From Pteria penguin (lineage: Eukaryota > Mollusca > Bivalvia > Pterioida > Pteriidae), in contig CM068585.1 in the NCBI GenBank assembly GCA_035048485.1, positions 56,167,910 to 56,231,909 on the forward strand: a DNA stretch of 64,000 nt, read 5' to 3'. Below are positions 47,866-59,804 of the stretch, piece by piece. Below the pieces are notes generated by a model, which was given only the letters and a program-made list of their open reading frames with translations, was not told the DNA's origin and did no database searches. Numbering within the stretch: the first letter of the stretch is position 1; the number at the start of each line of letters is the position of its first letter. Made by a program: the position numbers and the translations under genes.

Positions 47866-49328
47866 CATAATGGTTAGGCAGTACTTTGGGACCCAAGACA
47901 TTTAAGACTTAAAATTGGAATTCAACAACTGTCCTTAATGTACAATGGCAGTCAATTAGTCGATGAATCAAAGTAATAACTCCGTGTTCCAAGATTACAC
48001 AAATCGAAAACAATTGATACTACATATATTGTCAGATCCAGAACCCGATTTTAAAGAGATGTTTTCGAAGACTAAATGGAAGTTTTGATGCCACACAATC
48101 TGGTCGGTTCTTTTTCACACATCTTCAATTTACAACTTTACAAGAGACAATGTATCATTCTTAAACAGAAAACGATTATACCACACAATTTTGACGATAA
48201 ATGTGCATACGTTTCACTAAATCCTGGTCATGTTGTACCGATTTAAAGTCCCGACGATAGGTTGGTACAGACCGTGGTCAACTCCGGTCGTGTCCTTAGT
48301 GAAACCGAAATAAACTATGTTATCCCTGTGTGATGTCAGGATGGCTACGAGAATTCTGAAATATTCAAAACTTCTGTGGTTTCTCTGTAACCGAGCTACG
48401 GCATTTTGAAAAGTTTTACCGTACCCTGAGTAATAACCTAAGCTTTGTCATAGCACCGCCAATGAATTATAAAATGCCAGTGTCCAATACCCTACAATGG
48501 CAGAAATAACGAAATGCGTTGTTGTTTAAGGAGAGTATTGTTTTGCCAGTAATTAATACGATATCTTAGGAAGAAATAAACAGTTTTATGTTACTGACAA
48601 CGTTACACAAGGTGGTTTTATCATATTTTAATTTGCATATGTTAATTTTTAATATTATGTCTGACAAAACAAGTCAAATATTGACCTTGGCCTTGTTACA
48701 TTACAACCGAGAGCTGTAAGAACTATTCTTCATATCAATACAATTCAATATCGACTTCCGACATGCACTCAATTTTGAATTAATGCCCCTGTCTTTTTTA
48801 CTTCAAGAAAAAGGTCTACATAATATGATACTTGAATACATGAAAAATGCGATATTTGTTTCCGGAGAACAAGGCAGAGTGTAATAATTTTCTTTTTATC
48901 GAAAAAGTTCCAGCCGAACACCTATTATAAGTTTGGTAAGACGTATTTATGTCATGTTTGTATTTTTTATACATGTATTATTATTAATATTATTAATGTT
49001 ATTATATTGTTGTTGTTGTATATTATAACTAATTCTTTACATTTACGTATGCGTTGTAAAACAGGACCACAGTGCAAAGCATTTCTTGAGTGCAACTTCT
49101 GTTATCCTGTGTAAATGAAGAATATTATTATTATTTATGATGATATTGCACAAAAATATGTTTTCAAATTGTGATGTCCGTGGAGCTATTTTGTTTTTTC
49201 ACTCGTACACTATGTACGTTTTATATCTTTCCTTTCTTTGAAATAATTGTGATGACATCTGAAATATTTCCTTTTCAGATAAGATATAACAAGATCCATC
49301 AGAGAAGAAATGACATATATATAGAATC
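47866..49328. other. Non-coding stretch with a small inverted repeat
   Basis: A 95-bp segment 48211-48305 starts 'gtttcactaa' and ends 'ttagtgaaac', possibly a short MITE. Otherwise nothing recognised. Confidence 0.45.
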
Positions 49329-49560
49329 ATGAATATAATATTCGTAGTAGTAATCATTTACACTTTATCAGTCACTGAAGGATTATATGATTTCACTCTA
49401 CTAAATAACTGTACAGTTGGTGAATCAATAAAGCATGGTTACTGCCTCTCTAATGCCCTTATCCCAAGAAAAGCTCAAACCAGCTTCCTATGCTCTGTGA
49501 AAGCTTGTATGACCTTGAAACGATGTCGGTCTGTAACATGTGAAGTGAATTATATGACAG
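49329..49560 (+). CDS. Gene 2 exon 1: signal peptide and Cys-rich (PAN-like) segment
   Basis: ATG at 49329 opens 77 codons and ends in phase 1 at a GTAAAG donor. Residues 1-18 ('MNIIFVVVIIYTLSVTEG') form a clear signal peptide. The mature part has six Cys, in 'NNCTVGESIKHGYC' and 'SFLCSVKACMTLKRCRSVTC'; the second group resembles the C...C....C core of PAN/apple modules but is short. The next exon found in matching phase is the sushi exon 7.6 kb downstream, so intervening exons may have been missed. Secretion is well supported; the domain name is tentative. Confidence 0.6.
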
Positions 49561-49751
49561 GTAAAGATACTAATCAGACCCTGGTGAAACAGAACCAAGC
49601 AACTTATACACCAAAGGCTGATTAGATGCTGGTAGGCAAAAAACAAATCAATCATGCAAATTTCACAATAACAGCTTGTGAATGTTGATTATGCATATAC
49701 GTCGTTTATATTATACTAGCCCATAAAATGATTATTCATTTTTATACATGT

Positions 49752-49756
<5 letters not shown>

Positions 49757-49818
<62 letters not shown>

Positions 49819-49832
49819 GTGTGTGTGTGTGT
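49757..49832. repeat. GT dinucleotide microsatellite
   Basis: (GT)n of about 37 units with one 'ag' interruption near 49817. Lies in the proposed gene 2 intron. Confidence 0.98.
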
Positions 49833-50991
49833 GTTTAGAGTTTTTTGTTTTTAAATGGTTTTCATTTCTCTCCCTTTGTTTGCTCATTTGGTTTAGGTCT
49901 TCTTGTTTCTTCTTAGATGGTTGTCTTGAAATATATAATTCAATTTTACCATGAAAAGGTTTTGTAATTTTTCTATAACTAAGGTGTTTTTCCCTGCATA
50001 ACTCTGTCCTTAAACCGGTTCATTGGCTCTTACGTCTAGGTCCATACAGTAATAAGTAATAACTATTTTTACTTTCGATTTCCATAATATTGGCCTTGAG
50101 CATCACTGAAAAAACCATAAGTTGTTGAAATCCCCGTATGTTGCCCCAAATGAATAACATATCTATGTTCTGATATTCCTTATTACTATGTATATGGCTG
50201 CTGGTGGACCCTTAGTCAAGTCTTCTGTGCTGAATCAAAATATTTTCTCCAAACATGCCGTGTTTGTTATGTTCTCATATTTATTGTGTTTGTGTGTGAA
50301 GGTTTGGTGTGGTGTTGTTCATCTGAGTTTCATATAATGCTCAAGTAATCAGAAAAATGTCTCACTCATTATGTATTCCCTTGTTTTCACATTTTAATCA
50401 AAAATATTTTGATGGCGACTAATTATTATGGCTTTCAAACAAACTGAATATCTTAAACGAATGTTCATTTTTAGCATTTATGATTTGTTATTGTCACTGG
50501 ATGCGAGATGTGAAAATCATGCATCAATAGGGAGCGATATCGGTAAGTATCTGTAGAATAATCAACCTTCTGTGATTATTTTTGTCACTTTAGTTGATTT
50601 TTCTCTGTAGTTACCGCTTTTACATTACGATGAAATATATGGGAATTGTTTGATTATGTATTTGGAGATGTTTATTCAAGTTGCTAGACATGCGAATTTT
50701 GAACTACCTATCCTTTCGTAATGTGCATTTGCAAATACGTAATCTTCCTTTAAATTGCATAGAATTGACATATGAGTTTACCATGCTAAAAGAAGCAAGC
50801 CTAGAGCTATTTGCAAAGCGCTTGATAATAAAATGCATTTTAATATGTATAACACGTTGTCACGGACGAACGAGGAAACCATCTTGGTGACAGATTTTAT
50901 ATTTAAGTTAGTGAAAATAAAAGTACTTTAGGTAATATTGCACTTTACACTTTAAAATATCAAATGAAAATAAACAACACAAATCAAATAC
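49833..50991. other. Intronic or non-coding stretch
   Basis: No exon supported. A short + frame at 50681-50890 lacks domain and splice evidence. Confidence 0.4.
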
Positions 50992-51290
50992 ACAGAAGAC
51001 AAAAGATATCCGACCGAGCTGTATGACACAAATCACCAAGGACTTGCACATTAAACATGATTATATTCAAATAAACACAGAAAACGACATTAAAAAATTG
51101 TCGATTGTATTACAGTTACAATACCCATATAGAACGGTCAATTAGAGTTACAAACGTCACTCAAATCTTGTGTTCATCCGGTGTACCGGCGCCCAGCTCC
51201 TTACTCGCCGCAAAAGCAGAGTGAAACAACACGCATTTAAATGTTTATGAATAATCCTCCATATAGACAACAAGGAACAACAGGTTTCTC
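50992..51290 (+). repeat. Dispersed repeat family B, copy 6
   Basis: More diverged: 'cgaccgagctgtatgacaca', 'caaacgtcactcaa' and 'tttatgaataatcctccata'. Same orientation as the others. Confidence 0.75.
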
Positions 51291-51879
51291 GACAAAATAC
51301 AGTTCACAAAAGTCATTTCACGTGAGCTTTGCATCTTCTAGAGGCGGTTAGTGTATTTTCCTGAAGATGCTATATCATTTATAAAAAATTACGTCTAAAG
51401 TTACGCCTGGGCTATATCAAATGCCTAGAACAGTCAAAATCTACGATTCCATACAAAGAAAAAACACTATCAATTCCTGTATACAACATATAAAACGTCG
51501 TACTATACTGTGAGGAGGTATTCATCTACTTTGCAATTACACTTTTGCTATACACAACAAAATGGATTACATTTCACGAAAAACATTCTCTAGGAATACA
51601 CAACACAGTAGTATATACTGAATACATACACATACATTACAACCCATTGAATACGAGACATTGCCTTTGGCCGAGGTAAAAATCATTAAAAGTAACCAAT
51701 ATTAATAGATAAAAATTACATAATTTAATTTAAAAGTACAATAATAACAAAATAGAGCTGTCCCAAATACCCCCGTGGCAACAAAGTTAAAACATGTGAT
51801 AATTCATCCCAAGAAATATTACTGGTATAGTTGTAATGGATGTTCCACTTGTACATTTTGAGGTATAATGAATGAAAAC

Positions 51880-53500
51880 AATATGGTTTGTATACATTCT
51901 GACCTTGAGCTTGTAGATATGACCTTGATTCAAGGTCATTGCACATCTTTGGGTCATGGACAACAATTGTGTAAAATATAGTCTTCCAGCAACATAACAG
52001 GAAGAAGTTATGGCCCAGACAAGAATTCTGGCTATGTGTGCAAGGTTACATTGACGGTATAAATTCGGTTTAAGGTAATAACACACCCTTAGGTCATGGA
52101 CAATAATTGCGTAAAATATTATCTCCCTCCAAATCAAAAGGACTGTTACGAATCGGACAAGAATTCTGGCTATGTATGCACTGTGACCTTGACCTTGTAT
52201 ATATGAGCTTGGTTTAAGTTCACAACAACAATTGTGCAAAATGTGATCTCTCTCCAAAGTAAACAGAAGAAGTTATGGACCGGACAAGTTTCATAAACAG
52301 ACAAAAACACAGACGGACAACACGCTCTGTACAATGTGATACATGCCTTTGGATCATGAAAAAATAATGGTGTGAAATATTTTCCAGATCCTACATAACA
52401 GTAAGGAACTATGACCCGTACCAGGATTTAGAAAATGTGCGCACTATGACCATGACCTCTGAGATATGATATTGAGTCAGGTCATGACAAACCCTTGGGT
52501 CATGAACAAAAATTGTGTGAAATATTATTCAGATCCAACCTGGAAGTAAGCATGTACAAGGATTTCGGCTATGTGTGCACTGTGACCTTGACCTTGAAGA
52601 TATGACCTTCGGTGGAGGTCATGACACACCCTTGGACATGAATAACAATTCTGTGAAATGTTATCCAGATCCAACATTGCAGCAAGAAGTAAGAGCCCAG
52701 ACAATTATTTTGACAACTGTGCACTGTGAATTTGACCTTGGAGTCAAGGTCATGACATATCCTTGGGTCATGGACAATAATTGTGTGATCCAAATCAAAA
52801 ATGGCAGTAAGAAGTTATGGCCCGGACAAGGATTTGTGCTGTGTGCACTGTGCCCTTGACCCTGAAAATATGACATTGAGTCAAGGTAATGACACTATTT
52901 TTGATCATGGACAACAATTGTGTGAAATATTATCCAGATCCGCTAAGGGGATAAGAACTTGTTGCCCGAACAAAAATTTATGCTATGTGTGCACTGTGAC
53001 CTGGACTTCGAAGATATGACTATGGGTCAAGGTCATGATACATTCCTGTGTCATGTACGTGAAATGTTATCCGGATCCAACATATAAGTAAGGAGTAATG
53101 GCCTGGACATGTATTTCAACCTAGTGTGTACTGTGACCTTGACCTTGGAGATATGATAATAATCCAACTTGCCAGTAAGAAATTAGGGCCCGGACAATAA
53201 TTTTAGCTATATATGCACTGTGACCTCGAACGTGAAGATATGACCTTAGGTCAAAATCATGACACACCCTTGGGTCATGGACAGCAATTGTGTGAAATAC
53301 TGTCCTGATCCAATCAGGGGATAAGAAATTTTGACCCGGACAAAATTTTTGCTATGTGCGCACTGTGACCTTGACCTTGAAGATGTGACCATGGCTTAAG
53401 GTCATGACATATCCTTGGTTCATGTACAACAATTGTGTGAAATATTATCTAGATCCGACAAGGGGTTAGAAGTTATGATCCGGAAAAATGTGAACAGACG
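51880..53500. repeat. Satellite-like array, about 140-bp unit, rich in TCAAGGTCA motifs
   Basis: About ten diverged head-to-tail units, anchored by 'gtgcactgtgacc' (near 52166, 52435, 52574, 52720, 52845, 52990, 53125, 53212 and 53358). Units repeat 'tgaccttgaccttgaagata', 'gtcaaggtcatgacac', 'cttgggtcatggacaa' and 'attgtgtgaaatattatcc'. The element ends in 'acagacgtacagacagaca'. Each unit carries extended nuclear-receptor half-sites (TCAAGGTCA or its complement), some in everted pairs. Open frames on both strands are repeat artefacts. It lies in the long gene 2 intron. Confidence 0.9.
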
Positions 53501-53849
53501 TACAGACAGACAGGGCGATTCCTATCTATATACTCTCCCCCAGACTTTGTTGGCGGGGGGGGGGGGTAATAACAATCATACTTCAGAAGTGATGGTTGTT
53601 GCTCACTGATATACTGCATATCCTCAATACTGATTTCAATCGTTTTGGAGTGGTCTTTGCAGTAATATCAAGCTCCCGTTTTTTGACAATGTTTTCTCTA
53701 TTGTGACAACGTATACAAGTAAAACTGATCAGATCGACAAGGTAGGTTTCATTGAGGCTGTATACCAAACAGTTAAATTCAAGGTACATGAATGTAAACT
53801 ACGAGGAACTATAGGGTAGAAACATTTGGGGATTTAGATCTAAATGTAT

Positions 53850-54205
53850 ATTGTTGTAAAACTACTCTAACAAGGAAATATTGAGGAAAATTTGAAATTG
53901 TCATTGAAGAAATTCAATGGTCGATATAAGGATCTGATGCAATTTTAGATCCCCCTTACAAGAATATCAACGGACATTTTGGTATCTGGTCATAAAAACT
54001 AACCGTCTAAGCTTTTTGATTGTATTTGATTTGAGACAATACGTATATATACAGACATTTTTTTACTTGCATTTCCGACGCCGGAATTTCAGTTCAACAA
54101 TACTTCATACCATAAACAGAATAATTTGACTTAGTATTCTTGTCTCCTTCATGTGTTCATATGTATATATTCATGTATTTACTTCCTCCACTTGAAAAAT
54201 TGTTC
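53850..54205 (+). pseudogene. PLE C-terminal scrap and 3' tail (type 2)
   Basis: 'NLKLSLKKFNGRYKDL' (about 53890-53940) matches the RT C-terminus of the 5.1 kb copy. The tail follows ('catttccgacgccggaattt', 'cttcctccacttgaaaaatt') and breaks off at about 54205, where the tail would be expected to continue. The Crypton-like element begins beyond this point. Confidence 0.75.
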
Positions 54206-54396
54206 GAGTTGAAAACAGTACGAGTCTAATTTGCAGTAGGTGTGACTTAAGATATAATGCATATTCGTGTTAACTAGTAATAATTTAATTTCAGAGGCAA
54301 ACGCCGTATAACGCCTATTTAACCGTATAGAAAAAATTTTCGTTTATACCTCAATGGAAGTAAAAAATGTCATGTGATAACTATCTGATACTTCAG

Positions 54397-55655
54397 AATG
54401 GAGTGTGCACAACAGTGGCTCTGAGGTGGATTTTACAACCATCACTGCAGATGATTTGTGTGTAAAGCTGCGGAGGTTCTATGCTGAAGCTCAGCCGAGA
54501 AATGTTGAAAAGCGAGCTGCACAAATGACAGAGCTTCAAGCAAATGAATACCATAAAAATTCATTTAAATCCATAAGGACTGCCATCAACAGGCATCTTA
54601 GCGACTTGAACCGTGATATTGATATTGTCCGTGACAAAGCCTTTAAATCTGCTAATCAAACCCTTGATGGTAAACTGAAGCAAAATGTGTCGGATGGTTC
54701 ATCTCGCCCTACAAAACATAAAGATGTAATTTTCTGTGCAGACCTCGAAAAGATCAACAACTAACTTTACGCGGAAACCAATCCTGTGACACTTCGTCAA
54801 CGTGTATGGTACAATTTATCGGTGCACTTTGTCTCCCGTGGCCTTGAATTCCACCCACAACTGCAAAAAGATTCCTTTGAATTCCTCCGTGATGAAAATA
54901 ACATTGAATATGTAACACTGAAGCATGAGGTTCGGCAAAAAAATCATCAAGGTGGCATCGATTATACAGAATGTGCTGAAAAGCGAATGTATGCAATAGA
55001 CGGAGAAAAATGTCCAGTTAAATCTCTTCGAGATATTCTGTCCCGTACCGTAGATGATGCTTCATCCCTGTTCAATCATTGTGTAAAGGATGCGTTGAAG
55101 TCCCCAGAATCTTGCGAGATATGGTACATCAACAAGGCAGTAAAGCCTTATCAATTTTCTCGATTTATGGGCGACATCAGTAAAAGCTCGGGTTGTTCAA
55201 AGATGTACACAGCACATTGTCTTCGGGCAACAAGTATCCAAGCCATGAGTGATGCTGGACATGAGTTACGTCACATAATGCTAATGAGTGGTCATAGAAA
55301 TGAGGCATCAATACGTAGCCACACGAGAAATTGCACTGATGAGCAAAAACGTGATCTTAGTAATACCCTAAGCAAAGTCACATCTGCTCAATCGTTATCG
55401 TCTAGGCCTAGCGCTACATGTGTTCCATCTCCCTCTGCTTCAACAGCTCCGCCTAGTCCACTAGCGACATTGCCGATTGACGAGTCTGCATTTCCTCTGT
55501 CTACGCAGTCGCCGCATAAGTCAACGCCTTCTGTCGTAAATAATCAACAAACCGTGTATCAGGGGAACCATCTACACTCGAGTAGTTTCCTTTCCTCTGG
55601 ATTTCTTGCAAATTCCACATTCAATAACTGTCATTTTCATGTGAGCAACAATTAA
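54397..55655 (+). pseudogene. Crypton-type tyrosine recombinase (DUF3504-like), one in-frame stop
   Basis: The frame begins after a plausible acceptor ('ctgatacttcag', AG at 54395-54396). It reads 'WSVHNSGSE', 'LRRFYAEA' and 'YHKNSFKSIRTAINRHLSDL', the N-terminal fold of Crypton/KCTD1-related recombinases. A TAA at 54762-54764 interrupts it, and the same frame continues for 296 more codons: 'NPVTLRQRVWYNL', 'EKRMYAIDGEKCPVKSL', then the catalytic region 'HCLRATSIQAMSDAG' (H144, R147 counted from 54786) and 'LMSGHRNEASIRSHTR' (H170). The position where family members usually have the nucleophilic Tyr (IRSY) is His179 (codon CAC at 55320-55322). A Ser/Pro-rich tail follows. The stop and the missing Tyr together argue for inactivity, although everything else is well preserved. 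Confidence 0.85.
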
Positions 55656-55824
55656 CAATTGCATACGAAGCGATGAACATGTGATATGTGTACGTTTATC
55701 GTTACATTAATTTTGATTGGTTGGTGTGGCTATAAATGCGCTAAATTTAAAAATTCCTTATTTACAATAAATATTTCAAATTTCATCAAAACGTTTGTTT
55801 ATATTAATGGAAATAATTAAATTA

Positions 55825-55979
55825 TAAGGAATGAAATTAATAATTTATTTTTCTATGGAGGTATAGAAGTAAAACCGATTTACAAACTGTATAATCCGCG
55901 AAGCGGATTATACAAAGTTTGTAAATCGGTTTTAGTTCTATACCTCCATAGAAAAATAAATTATTAATTTCATTCCTTA
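55825..55979. repeat. 155-bp near-perfect palindrome, arms about 75 bp
   Basis: The left arm starts 'taaggaatgaaattaataat' and the right arm is its complement, ending 'atttcattcctta'. The centre is 'aatccgcgaagcggatt'. Differences are one substitution and a 2-nt gap. It lies 170 bp beyond the Crypton frame and may be its 3' terminus or an independent foldback element. The arm motif 'tatacctcc' resembles 'tatacctcaa' 5' of the Crypton frame (54346). Confidence 0.95.
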
Positions 55980-57130
55980 AATAAATGTTTTAACAATAGC
56001 TCCACACGTCTTAGTGAAAGATTAGCACGTGTCTCCGTCTATCGTGTTGTTTTTCGCTTAACGTGTCTTGTACGTCCTTTTATATTCAGTTATAAATCGA
56101 CATGGAAGAGAAACAATCTGACAAAGTTGTATGACACAGATCACCAAGGACATGCACACAAAAATGATAACAGTAGAATATACACTGAAAAACATTACAA
56201 AAATATTCGATTGTGCTGCGGGTACGATGCTGACTGTGGTTAACCGGTTTACGGGCGTCCACCTTATGGAAGCATGAAAAAACCAGCCTCGCGGACCGAA
56301 CCCACATCTTCTGCAGGCATGTGATTAATTTATACACCGTATCTATCCTAATTAAAATAACACAAATGACGTTCCTTGTTTTTTTTTAAATATGAAATAT
56401 ATAATGTTGCTATTCTCGTGTTTACTATTCTAATTTTAAAATGAAACGTAATTTCCACATTTAATGTGTGAAACGTTCCTTATTACGAGATGTTCGTACC
56501 TTCGTAATCGAAAGTTATAATACGACTTATGACCATAATTAACGACTATAAAGGGAAAGCAAATACTTCCGTAATAATGCCTTAACTGAGATATAAGTGA
56601 TGAGTATCAAACTTACCACTTCCGCCAAAAGTTATGGTAACATGCAGTATTGTCTGGTTCCCGGTTTCCAGCAATATAAATAAATATCTATACGTATATT
56701 CTCGATGCCGAATGATTGTAATTCATATAATATATAAGTATCACCAGAGGAGATAAAACAAAAGTGGCCGAAAAGTGGGCCAAAAGAATCAATGTACAGA
56801 GCTTTGCATGAGAGGGGTACTCCTTAGTGATTTACAAAATGCCATGATTGAAAAGTTTAATAATGTATTTCTCGTCAGTACAAAAGCACTAAGCCCTAGG
56901 TATGACCTAAACTATCGACTTTAAAATGAAAGCAGATACTTTCGAAGTAATGCCAAAACTTAGATATAAATATCGTTGTATCAAACATACCACTTACGTC
57001 AATAGTTATGCTAGTATGCCATATTGTCTGGTTTCTGGTTTCCAGTGGTATTTGAGAGCTGGTTATGATATGCACTATAAAGACATTGTTCCAGATATAT
57101 AGTAATTTATTTCCTGCTTTACTTTAACAG
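55980..57130. other. Intronic or non-coding stretch
   Basis: Contains family B copy 7 (56098-56270). Two blocks near 56530-56670 and 56900-57050 are about 60-70% similar to each other ('cttaactgagatataagtga', 'gtattgtctggttcccggtt' and their variants), a diverged tandem duplication. Confidence 0.5.
56098..56270 (+). repeat. Dispersed repeat family B, copy 7 (short)
   Basis: 'tctgacaaagttgtatgaca', 'attcgattgtgctgcgg' and 'tggttaaccggtttacggg'. Truncated 3'. Confidence 0.8.
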
Positions 57131-57304
57131 ATTGCGGTATACCTCTTGGTCGTCTATATTCAGAAGTCGATTTTAGTCAAGGTACTGGATTATTTAGTAA
57201 AGCTATATACAAATGTATAAAAGGGTATACTATCACAGGCAAAGGCGCCATTGGCTGTCAAATGAATGGGAATTGGAGTGAAAGTCGGTTCGGTTGCATT
57301 TCAG
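57131..57304 (+). CDS. Gene 2 exon: sushi/CCP domain
   Basis: A pyrimidine-rich acceptor ('ctttactttaacag') and GTATTT donor enclose 174 nt, exactly 58 codons in phase 1-1. The peptide begins DCGIPLGRLYS, has 'AIYKCIKGYTITGKGAIGC' and ends 'MNGNWSESRFGCI'. The four Cys, the Y.C..GY core and the G.W before the last Cys are the complete CCP signature. CCP modules mediate protein binding in complement regulators and many adhesion proteins. It is the only CCP found in the gene. The reading frame is intact. Confidence 0.9.
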
Positions 57305-58532
57305 GTATTTAAAGACTTAAACTTTCACCAAAATGAACGTATGTGTCAGGACTTCATTGTATCAGATTTATTGTCATAGATAGATAACGTTGATCAAAGA
57401 TATTGTACCAATGTCTAGCTTTTCTTGGCTTCAATACTCATTATAGCAAAAAGCATGCAGATAATGATGCTAAATTCATTACAAACAATTATAACGTGTC
57501 TATCGAGCGAGGTACGTGTGTATCACTATTATCCGAGCATTACTATTATACACTACAAAATATACAGAAAAGGTTTCCATAGACTGCTTGTATATAAACA
57601 CGATATAGATATATAATAAATATTAATCAAAACTAATAACGAATTACAACTAATGGTTTACAAACAATTGGGTAATTGGAACAAAATTAATTGAATCACA
57701 CTGTTTGCTAAAAGTTACTAAGATGTTGTCTAGAACCACTGTTCGCTTATATAAGCTATTTAGATGTTCTATATCACACTGTTCATTAAGGAAAGCTACA
57801 ACGATGTAAATAAATTTACAACACCATCTTTTCTTACAACTACTGTCACCCGGAAGACACTGAGCGACTGAACTCAAACTATACTTTATATAATCTCTGG
57901 TCTCATCTGATTGGCTAGAGACCGCAAAGGATCACTGGTCGACAGACGATCTAGTATGCTCAATCTTATTGGTCAAAATTAGATAACAAAGCACGGTGGA
58001 ATCACGTTGTCAATTATTATGGAATAGATCATGATTATGGGATATTTATACAAAGCGAAAGTACACTTAGAAATATTTTCGCTTCACCATAAACGATATA
58101 GATTTGCTTTCTCTTGTTTTTATTATCGATAGGAATGACAACTCTTTCTGTCTGATAGATACATTTGTATATAAGATATCTACATCTACCTGTCAATCAC
58201 ACTTTCTATCTATTTTTAATTTTGTGTAGGTCTTTCATGCATGTGTATCTATATACAAAACAAAAACTAGACTAAGCAGGATATTCGCTTCACAATGTTA
58301 AGTGTTGGTGAACCAAGGCTGCCTTCAGAGAGCTGCATACATTCGAACAAGGATTTGAGCAAATGCTTTGCAAGGATAATTGATGATGTAAAGCCTAATA
58401 TCTCGGCACTTAAACTCGATGAGCATCAACCCTCTCTTTTCTTTTTAATAAGTTAATGTTTATTCTGATATTGTAGGGCTCTGAATTGTCTATACAATAT
58501 TTGTCCACCATTTATAAAGCGTTGGGCATATT

Positions 58533-58538
<6 letters not shown>
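57305..58538. other. Intronic stretch
   Basis: No exon or repeat family recognised between the CCP and Ig exons, apart from the GT microsatellite that follows. Confidence 0.4.

Positions 58539-58612
<74 letters not shown>
58539..58612. repeat. GT dinucleotide microsatellite
   Basis: Uninterrupted (GT)n of about 37 units, 106 bp upstream of the Ig exon. The His-Thr frame on the - strand is an artefact. Confidence 0.98.
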
Positions 58613-58613
<1 letters not shown>

Positions 58614-58717
58614 GTCTCCTTTTTGACCATACACAATGTGTTTGGCATACAGTAGACAATCATCTACTACAGACCCTGAAATGACAAATAATGATCATCA
58701 TTGCAGTTGTAGATCAG

Positions 58718-59005
58718 TCTCAAATAATCAAAATGTGAACATCGTGAATACTATTTCAGTCTGCATCTCTCCAAATGCACGTAATGCGAAGAAAAGTGTT
58801 ACCATCGAGTGCGAGGTGTCCTCTAGTACCAATGTTACTGTATCGTGGGAGTACAACATCAGTCGGGACTGTCGAATCTCCCGCAATAATCATCATATAT
58901 CAATTAAAAATGTACGTCCGGCTGAACCGGGCAACTATCATCGCAAGGCTATAGATGCATATGGCACAGTGTACAGTAACAAATTTTACCTTGAAGTTAC
59001 AACTA
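58718..59005 (+). CDS. Gene 2 exon: Ig-like domain
   Basis: Ends in phase 1 at a consensus GTAAGT donor (59006). The start is set by phase at the AG of 58716-58717 (weak pyrimidine tract). 'KKSVTIECEVSSSTNVTVSW' gives the B-strand Cys and C-strand Trp of an Ig fold. 'NNHHISIKNVRPAEPGNYH' is the E-F region, and 'AYGTVYSNKFYLEV' the F-G strands. Where the F-strand Cys is expected (G.Y.C.A) the sequence is GNYHRKA, so the canonical disulfide is missing. A Cys in 'SRDCRIS' might substitute. Length (96 codons) fits one Ig domain. It joins in phase to the CCP exon upstream and the lectin exon downstream. Confidence 0.75.
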
Positions 59006-59804
59006 GTAAGTATGTGTTCTACTACCGTTTTTCATGTACATTTTATTTTCTCTCGTGCAAATAAATGGCTGCGACGGGGTCCCGATATTATATTCTAACT
59101 AGATGATAATACATGCATTGACAAGTATGATAGTATACATACAAAGTGAACAATAGTCAACAAATGTATCATCAACACCCAAAACATCATAATTATGCTG
59201 ATAATAATAATAATAAAAAAAGCGTAGTAATATCATAAAAACACCGCTGAAGACGAAATTGATTAAAGAGACGCAGAGAAATTGCAACATTAATTTTGTT
59301 ATTTTATTTTGTCTTGAACTTTTGTGTTGTGCTGCTACGATATCTCATTATACATACCTGTCATGAAGTTTTACCGATCGTGATCGTCACTGTACCATTC
59401 AATACGTGTTACATTATTATAGAATGCACATTCTTAATGGCTTGGTGTATTGACTGATTGTTAAAAGCGACCAACAAATCAACGCATTCTTAAAGATATC
59501 ATAAGGAAAATATTGAAACATAAGGACACCAGAAACACTCTGGTCTTAAAAGTTGATGCCGTAAAACAGAAAGATTTTGTAATTTTTAGATTTTGTATCA
59601 AGTATGACACTTTCCATATAAAATAAATATCGCACTTTAGGCAGAAAGAAAAAGAAAACAGATCTGCATGCTCTGGAGACATTGTTATCCTCGGTTGATA
59701 ATGTGTCCTCGGCTTTACCTCGGTTGACAATGATTACTCTGGTTCCAATGTTTAATGTGTAATCTTTATGTATTGTTTAATGTAATTTTCATTGTTATTT
59801 ATAG
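59006..59804. other. Intronic stretch
   Basis: AT-rich intron between the Ig and CTLD exons, with nothing recognised. Confidence 0.45.

Noticed and set aside
51787..52257. 156-residue - strand frame
   Set aside because: Lies inside the 140-bp satellite; similar frames recur on both strands of the array.
54754..54996. 80-residue - strand frame
   Set aside because: Antisense shadow of the Crypton recombinase.
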